A stretch of 64,000 nt of DNA, from the NCBI GenBank assembly GCA_037190665.1, contig JBBCJT010000010.1, positions 1 to 64,000 of the forward strand, written 5' to 3'. Position numbers and translations under genes: made by a program. Shown piece by piece: positions 59,317 through 64,000 of the stretch. The notes under the pieces were generated by a model. It did not search any database and was not told the DNA's origin. It saw only the letters and a program-made list of their open reading frames with translations. This stretch comes from JBBCJT01 sp037190665 (GTDB lineage Bacteria > Pseudomonadota > Alphaproteobacteria > Acetobacterales > Acetobacteraceae). Within the stretch, counting starts at the first letter, position 1. Every line of letters begins with the position of its first letter.

Positions 59317-61262
59317 TCGTCCGCGAGCTGATCTCCCTGCTCGGCTACAAGGTCGACGACAAGGGGCTGCGCGACAAGGAACGCCGGGAGGCTGCGTCCG
59401 CGCGGCGTTCCATGGGCATCTTTCGCACCGCCGCCGGCTTCATCGCCGCGCAGATGGCGACCGCGATGGGCGGCGGCCTGCTGCAGATGATCGAGGGCTG
59501 GGCGGGCGTGGACGATCGCGTCCGGCTGGCCACCCAGCGGGTGGGCGACCACGCGACGGCGATGCAGGGGCTCTATCAGGTCGCGCAGGCAACCCGGGCG
59601 TCGTTCACCGGCACGGCCGATCTGTTCGCCGCCATAGCGCGGAGTTCAGAGAACCTTGCGCTGACGCAGGATCAGATCCTGGCCCTGACGGGCAATATCA
59701 ACCGGGCAATCGTGATCGGCGGCGCAGGCGCGCAGCAGTCGGCGGCCGCCATCCTGCAGCTCGGGCAGGCGCTGTCTTCCGGGACAATCCAGGGCGACGA
59801 GTTCCGCTCCCTGATGGAGAACGCACCACGGCTGATGCGCGCAATCGCGGACGGCATGGGCCGGTCGTATGGCGAACTTCGTGCCATGTCCCAGAAGGGC
59901 TTGCTGACCGCCGACGTGGTGGTGAAGGCCCTCATGCAGCAGGGCGACGCGCTGCGCCGCGAGTTCGACAGCACCAATCTCCGGCTGGGGCAGGCGTTCA
60001 CCATCGCGGGCAACATGCTCGGCAAGCTGGTCTACGAGACGGGGAAGGCCGCCGACGCGTTCAGCGGTGCGGCGCGAGCGGTAGTCTGGGGTGCGACGTG
60101 GATCACCGGCGCCGCGCGGCGCGTCACCGACATGCTCGGCGGCGCGGCCAACGCGGTGAAGGTGCTCGGCGCCGTCCTGGCTTCGGTGACGACGATCGCC
60201 CTGCTGGCGTTCTCGCGCTGGGCCGTCGCTGCCGCCGTCGCCAACGCGCCGCTGATCGCCCTGGCCGCCTCGCTCGCGGCCATCTACCTGATCGCCGAGG
60301 ATCTGTACGTCTGGGCCCAGGGCGGGGATTCGCTGATCGGCGGATGGATCGGCGACTTTGACAAGTTCGTGGAGCCGTTCCGTGCGTTCCAGAAGCTGTT
60401 TCAGGGTGACTGGAGCGGGGCTTGGGATTCGCTGAAGACGGCGTTCACGGAGGTGGAGGCGGGCCTGGCAGTGCTGCTCGCCGCCGTCGTCGCCGTGCGG
60501 ATGACCTTTCTCGCGTGGGCTGCCGTGTCCTGGCTGGCCGGCCTCCTCTCCGCGCTTGGGCTCGTGAAGGCGGCGACGCTCGGCGTGGCCGGCGCGGCTG
60601 GCGCAGCCACGCGCGCCTTCGGCCTGATGAATGTGGTCAATTTCTCGCTGCTGATCGGCGCGCTGGGGCCGGTCCTCGCCGCGCTGACGCCGATCCTGGC
60701 CGCTGTGACGGCGATCCGGGCGATGTGGCCTACTGCCGCCCAGGCCGCGACCGTGCGCGATCATCTCGACAGGGAACGGGAGCGGCGGCAGGCGGCGGGT
60801 TTGCCGGACGTGCCTGACGATGTGCTCCTGCGGCAGGGGATGGGGGCGCCCTCGGTCCAGCCGCCGGCGCCGGCGCCACGCGGGTGGCTGGACGACATCA
60901 TTCCCGACTGGCTGCGGGGCGACACCGGACAGGTGTCGGAGGCCGGCGAGGGGGCGCAGGCGCGGTACTTCGGCGAGGAGGCCCTGCGGGCGTGGCGCAC
61001 CACGCTGGGCACATCGCCGGGCATTGCCCCGGGCGCCCTGATCCCGCCGCAGATCGCCACTGGCCCGATCACCACCACCAGCGAGACCACGATCAACATC
61101 ACCACCCGCGACGATCCGGCCGCCATCGCGGCGGCGGCCGAGCGGGGAGCGACCCGCGCCGGACAGGCGACCAGCGCCGATCTGCACCGCGCTCTCGGGG
61201 CGCTGGGCCGCGACATCCAGCGGGCATCCCCGGGTGCCGAGGCACCGGCCGCCGCGTACTGA
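59313..61262 (+). CDS. Tape measure protein
   Basis: The 649-aa protein determines tail length and is threaded through the tube. The N-terminal domain has GGGLLQMIEGWAGVDDRVRL, then SAAAILQLGQALSSGTIQGDEFRSLMENAPRL in parts and MGRSYGELRAMSQKGLLT, the tape-measure N-terminal domain. Several hydrophobic membrane-like stretches follow (about 280-330 and 385-480). Length implies a short tail of roughly 1.5 angstrom per residue, near 100 nm. Confidence 0.87.
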   Translation: MIVRELISLLGYKVDDKGLRDKERREAASARRSMGIFRTAAGFIAAQMATAMGGGLLQMIEGWAGVDDRVRLATQRVGDHATAMQGLYQVAQATRASFTGTADLFAAIARSSENLALTQDQILALTGNINRAIVIGGAGAQQSAAAILQLGQALSSGTIQGDEFRSLMENAPRLMRAIADGMGRSYGELRAMSQKGLLTADVVVKALMQQGDALRREFDSTNLRLGQAFTIAGNMLGKLVYETGKAADAFSGAARAVVWGATWITGAARRVTDMLGGAANAVKVLGAVLASVTTIALLAFSRWAVAAAVANAPLIALAASLAAIYLIAEDLYVWAQGGDSLIGGWIGDFDKFVEPFRAFQKLFQGDWSGAWDSLKTAFTEVEAGLAVLLAAVVAVRMTFLAWAAVSWLAGLLSALGLVKAATLGVAGAAGAATRAFGLMNVVNFSLLIGALGPVLAALTPILAAVTAIRAMWPTAAQAATVRDHLDRERERRQAAGLPDVPDDVLLRQGMGAPSVQPPAPAPRGWLDDIIPDWLRGDTGQVSEAGEGAQARYFGEEALRAWRTTLGTSPGIAPGALIPPQIATGPITTTSETTINITTRDDPAAIAAAAERGATRAGQATSADLHRALGALGRDIQRASPGAEAPAAAY

Positions 61263-61265
61263 CTG

Positions 61266-61847
61266 ATGCTGTTCACCTTCCTGTTCGGCACCCGCCGGTC
61301 CTCGCTCGGCGTGCTGACGCTCGACGTGCTGTTGACGGAGAAGATCCGCCTGCCCGGCACCGTCACGCGCTACCCGGTCGAGGACGGTACCGAGACCTCC
61401 GATCATATCGGCTGCGGCAGCCGCCAGCTGCACATCTCCGGCAGCGTGTCCCACTCCGCCATGCTGGAGTTCGGGCTGCGGGGCGTCACGCGGCTGATGG
61501 ATGCCGTCGAGGCGCTGGAGCACATGCACGAGCAGCGCCAGCCGATCACGGTCGTGACGGGGCTCGGCGTCTACGAGGACATGGGCATTGAATCGCTCGA
61601 GATCACGCGGGCGGCCGGCGAGAAGGGCGGCAACTGGATCGACATCGACGCCGAGCTGGTGCGCATCGAGCGCGTCTCGCTGAAGCAGGCCGACATCCCG
61701 CCCGGGCAGGCCGCCCCGGATGCGCAGGGCAAGGCGGGCCAGACCGGCCAGCGCGCCGGGCAGTCACCCTCCCAGAACCCGGCCACGCCGCAGCAGGACA
61801 CGCGGATGCGGTCGACGCTTGCCACGGTCGCGCAGCCGGGCGGCTAG
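61266..61847 (+). CDS. Baseplate Dit-like protein
   Basis: The 193-aa protein has LTLDVLLTEKIRLPGTVTRYPVEDGTETSDHI in parts, then LHISGSVSHSAMLEFG and PITVVTGLGVYEDMGIESLEI, as in the Dit-like tail protein N-terminal domain. The C-terminus is Gln/Pro-rich and disordered. It forms part of the baseplate hub or distal tube. Confidence 0.73.
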   Translation: MLFTFLFGTRRSSLGVLTLDVLLTEKIRLPGTVTRYPVEDGTETSDHIGCGSRQLHISGSVSHSAMLEFGLRGVTRLMDAVEALEHMHEQRQPITVVTGLGVYEDMGIESLEITRAAGEKGGNWIDIDAELVRIERVSLKQADIPPGQAAPDAQGKAGQTGQRAGQSPSQNPATPQQDTRMRSTLATVAQPGG

Positions 61848-61848
61848 C

Positions 61849-62205
61849 ATGCAGATCATCAGCACCATCGACGCGAACTCGCAGGTGATCGAGGTGACGC
61901 TCGACGACCGCGTCTTTTTCACCACCCTCGACTGGAACGACGAGGCCGCGCTGTGGCGCATCGGCCTGCAGGACGCGGAACGGAACACGCTGATCGCCGG
62001 GATTGCGGTATCGCCGAACTGGCCGCTGTTCCACCGGTTCCGCTACCCATTCATGCCCCGCGGCGACCTGATCGCGGTCACCGACACCTACCTTCCCGCG
62101 GGCATCGGCCGTCAGGCGTTCGCCACCGGCGCAGCGGCCCTTGGCTACGTGTCCGAGGCGGAGCTGCGTGAGATGGGCCTGCTCGGCGCCTACGGGAGGC
62201 TCTGA
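61849..62205 (+). CDS. Baseplate plug-like protein
   Basis: The 118-aa protein starts at ATG 61849. VTLDDRVFFTTLDWNDEAALWRIGL, LIAGIAVSPNWPL and GDLIAVTDTYLP match small baseplate plug proteins encoded between Dit-like and hub genes. Role in the baseplate is by family and position. Confidence 0.7.
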   Translation: MQIISTIDANSQVIEVTLDDRVFFTTLDWNDEAALWRIGLQDAERNTLIAGIAVSPNWPLFHRFRYPFMPRGDLIAVTDTYLPAGIGRQAFATGAAALGYVSEAELREMGLLGAYGRL

Positions 62206-62208
62206 GCC

Positions 62209-63123
62209 GTGGCGCTGTTCGGCCGCGTCGTCCGGCTGGTGATCGGCCCGGCGGGAGGGCAGGGGATCGAGATCGACAACCTGCGGATCGGGTTCGAGAT
62301 CACCAAGACCCTGTCGAAGAACCCCAACAGCAGCACCGTGCGCATCTGGAATCTCGCCAGGTCATCGCGCGAGCTGATCCAGAAGCCTGACACGCGGTGC
62401 CTGCTCTATGCGGGCTACGAGGAGGATCGCGGGCCGCTCCTCATCTTCAACGGCGCCGTCAGCTTCGCCTTCTCGGCGTTCGACGGGCCGGACGTGGTCA
62501 CCGAGTGCGAACTCGGCGACGGCGCGCTGGAGATCCGCGACACGTTGGTCAGCCTGGGCTACGGCGCAGGCGCCTCCTCGGACGCGATCCTGCGCGACAT
62601 CGCCCGCCGCATGGGGCTGGCGCTGGTGATCGCCGACGACGCGCTGCCCCGCACCTGGGCGCACGGGTTCAGCTTCTACGGCCCGGCGCGGGCGGCACTG
62701 GATCGCGTCACCCACGGCAGCGGCGCCCGGTGGTCGATCCAGAACGGCGAGCTGCAGGTTGTCCGCACCGGCGGCACGACGACGCGGCAGGCGATCGTCC
62801 TGGCCCTCGACAGCGGCCTGATCGGCCACCCCGAGCGCGAGCGGAAGGGCCGGCAGGAGGCCGCGACGGTGCGCGACGCGGACACCGCCCGGCGCCGGCG
62901 CATCGAGAGCGCGCAGCAGCAGCAGGATGGCTGGAGCGTCCGGTCCCTGCTGCAGCCGACGATCCTGCCGGGCGATCCCGTGATCCTGCGGTCGCGATCG
63001 GTGGAGGGGACCTTCCGCGTGTCCGAACTGCGGCACGTCGGCGACACGCATGAGGGCGATTTCATGACCGAGATGAAGCTGGTGGACAAACTGCCACCGC
63101 CCGGCGGGCAGCAACGGCGATGA
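62209..63123 (+). CDS. Baseplate hub protein
   Basis: The 304-aa protein starts at GTG 62209. LRIGFEITKTLSKNPNSSTVRIWNLA, CLLYAGYEEDRGPLLIFNGAV and ILRDIARRMGLALVI belong to the phage hub (gp27/gpD-like) fold. It organises the spike and lower tail. Overlaps the spike gene by four bases. Confidence 0.78.
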   Translation: MALFGRVVRLVIGPAGGQGIEIDNLRIGFEITKTLSKNPNSSTVRIWNLARSSRELIQKPDTRCLLYAGYEEDRGPLLIFNGAVSFAFSAFDGPDVVTECELGDGALEIRDTLVSLGYGAGASSDAILRDIARRMGLALVIADDALPRTWAHGFSFYGPARAALDRVTHGSGARWSIQNGELQVVRTGGTTTRQAIVLALDSGLIGHPERERKGRQEAATVRDADTARRRRIESAQQQQDGWSVRSLLQPTILPGDPVILRSRSVEGTFRVSELRHVGDTHEGDFMTEMKLVDKLPPPGGQQRR

Positions 63124-63827
63124 GTCATGCGCTGATCGCGGCGATGCAGGGCATGGCCGAGGACGCGATATCGAACGTCAACACCGCCGTGCCCGGTGTG
63201 GTGGTGTCCTACGACGCCGGCAGCAACCGGGCGACGGTGCGGGCTTCCCTGCCCAAGCGGCTTGCGGACGGGCAGGCGCTGCCGGCGCCCAACATCGTCT
63301 CCGTCCCGGTGGTGTTCCCCGCGGCTGATGTGGGCGGCACGCAGGCTGCCCTGACGTTGCCGCTGAAACCCGGCGACGGCGTGCTGCTGCACTTCTCCCA
63401 GCGCAGCCTGGAGGGCTGGCTGTCGGGCAGCGGGGACGCGCCGGACGATCCGCGCATGTTCGATCTGTCGGATGCGATTGCCGTGCCGGGGCTGAATGCC
63501 GGCGGCGTCGCGGGCGACGCGAGCGATGTGGTGCTGCGGCACGGCAACGCGTCGCTGCGCATGAAGCCGGACGGCACGATCCTGCTCGCGAACGGAGCCT
63601 GTGCGATCACCATGACACCGGCCGGCGTGATCGCGATGGATGCCGCCCTCGTGCAGATCAACGCGCCGATCGAGGCTGGCAACGCGGCCGGCGGTGCGGG
63701 TCTCGCGCGCTTCTTCGGCGGTGTCACGGCCGCCGGCGACGTCGTCGCGGAGAACCGGGTCTCGCTGGCATCGCACACCCACCGCAACGTCCAGCCGGGC
63801 GGCGGCAATTCGGGACCGCCAGCCTGA
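63120..63827 (+). CDS. Membrane-puncturing spike (Gp138-like)
   Basis: The 235-aa spike has an OB-fold N-terminal domain: PGVVVSYDAGSNRATVRASLP and LPLKPGDGVLLHFSQRSLEGWL. A short beta-helix repeats follow (LRMKPDGTILLANGACAITMTP), and the C-terminus ends SLASHTHRNVQPGGGNSGPP, where the His residues may bind iron at the tip. It pierces the outer membrane during injection. Confidence 0.82.
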   Translation: MSHALIAAMQGMAEDAISNVNTAVPGVVVSYDAGSNRATVRASLPKRLADGQALPAPNIVSVPVVFPAADVGGTQAALTLPLKPGDGVLLHFSQRSLEGWLSGSGDAPDDPRMFDLSDAIAVPGLNAGGVAGDASDVVLRHGNASLRMKPDGTILLANGACAITMTPAGVIAMDAALVQINAPIEAGNAAGGAGLARFFGGVTAAGDVVAENRVSLASHTHRNVQPGGGNSGPPA

Positions 63828-64000
63828 TGGCGCACGACATCGCCCTTCACCGGACGACGCACGATCTGGCCTTCGTCGAGGTGCCGCGCACCGACCCCGA
63901 TGCTGTCCCGCGATACGACATCATCCCGATCGATGGCGCGGATCGCGTCGCACAGCAGGTCAAGATCACGCTGCTCGCCTTCCGGGGAGAGTGGTTCCTC
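63827..64000 (+). CDS. Baseplate wedge protein, partial
   Basis: The first 58 residues of a gene cut off by the window edge, starting at ATG 63827 (TGATG with the spike stop). MAHDIALHRTTHDLAFVEVP, then YDIIPIDGADRVAQQVKITL and FRGEWFL resemble gp25/DUF2634-type wedge proteins. The prophage clearly continues to the right. Confidence 0.65.
   Translation, partial: MAHDIALHRTTHDLAFVEVPRTDPDAVPRYDIIPIDGADRVAQQVKITLLAFRGEWFL

Overview
The window is high-GC DNA from an alphaproteobacterium, most likely of the Acetobacteraceae or a related Rhodospirillales/Acetobacterales group. This is inferred from gene content: a CcrM-type GAnTC methyltransferase next to rnhB, an rpmF-plsX-fabH-ihfA-merR cluster, several orphan tripartite-tricarboxylate-transporter (TTT) receptors, a bacteriophytochrome with its heme oxygenase, and a PEP-CTERM protein. 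No species is claimed.

Positions 1-26250 are host chromosome. In order: a TerB/DUF533 protein, rnhB and ccrM; a leftward pair (rhamnonate-dehydratase-like enzyme and TTT receptor); an oligopeptide-type ABC receptor; bphO-bphP (biliverdin synthesis plus a phytochrome HWE kinase carrying its own receiver); an alpha/beta hydrolase; a patatin-like lipoprotein; a leftward pair of a multidomain peptidoglycan-active protein and a lipoprotein; lepA; a PEP-CTERM protein; two convergent TTT receptors; a thiol dioxygenase; bamE; a cytochrome bc1 chaperone with a DUF177 protein; and the rpmF-plsX-fabH operon followed by ihfA and a MerR-like regulator.

A tRNA-Pro(GGG) at 26255-26331 marks the junction. 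A tyrosine integrase follows 141 bases later, and everything from there to the right edge reads as one prophage with a contractile tail. The right attachment site is outside the window. Its layout is lambda-like. A leftward early operon (34020 down to 29357) encodes small proteins, a RecT-type annealing protein with a long extension, a degenerate DnaQ-like exonuclease and a J-domain protein. An immunity region (38204-38532) has a tandem-HTH repressor facing a Cro-like protein. A rightward operon carries a RuvC-like resolvase, three DNA methyltransferases, a phage-encoded PEP-CTERM protein and a replication-initiator-like protein. The late genes follow (46858-64000): terminase, portal, GH19 lysin, holin, head genes, tail sheath and tube, tail chaperone, tape measure, baseplate and spike.

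The main discoveries are regulatory or accessory. (1) Five copies of the 17-base palindrome TGCCAGA-N3-TCTGGCA lie at two loci 4.2 kb apart, two before the leftward operon and three between repressor and Cro, matching the OL/OR logic of lambda. (2) A two-gene, lower-GC module (212-aa unknown protein plus an XRE-ImmA/IrrE metalloprotease fusion) is driven by a promoter buried in a 40-base palindrome. It is a candidate toxin-antitoxin, defence or prophage-induction system, and lies beside a decayed HigBA pair. (3) A phage gene overlapping two methyltransferase genes ends in a textbook PEP-CTERM sorting signal. (4) A U-UUU-UUG slippery site in the tail chaperone gene opens 80 further codons ending in an exact ATGA junction with the tape measure gene. 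(5) Three palindromic 21-base units and a homopurine tract are candidate replication or regulatory elements.
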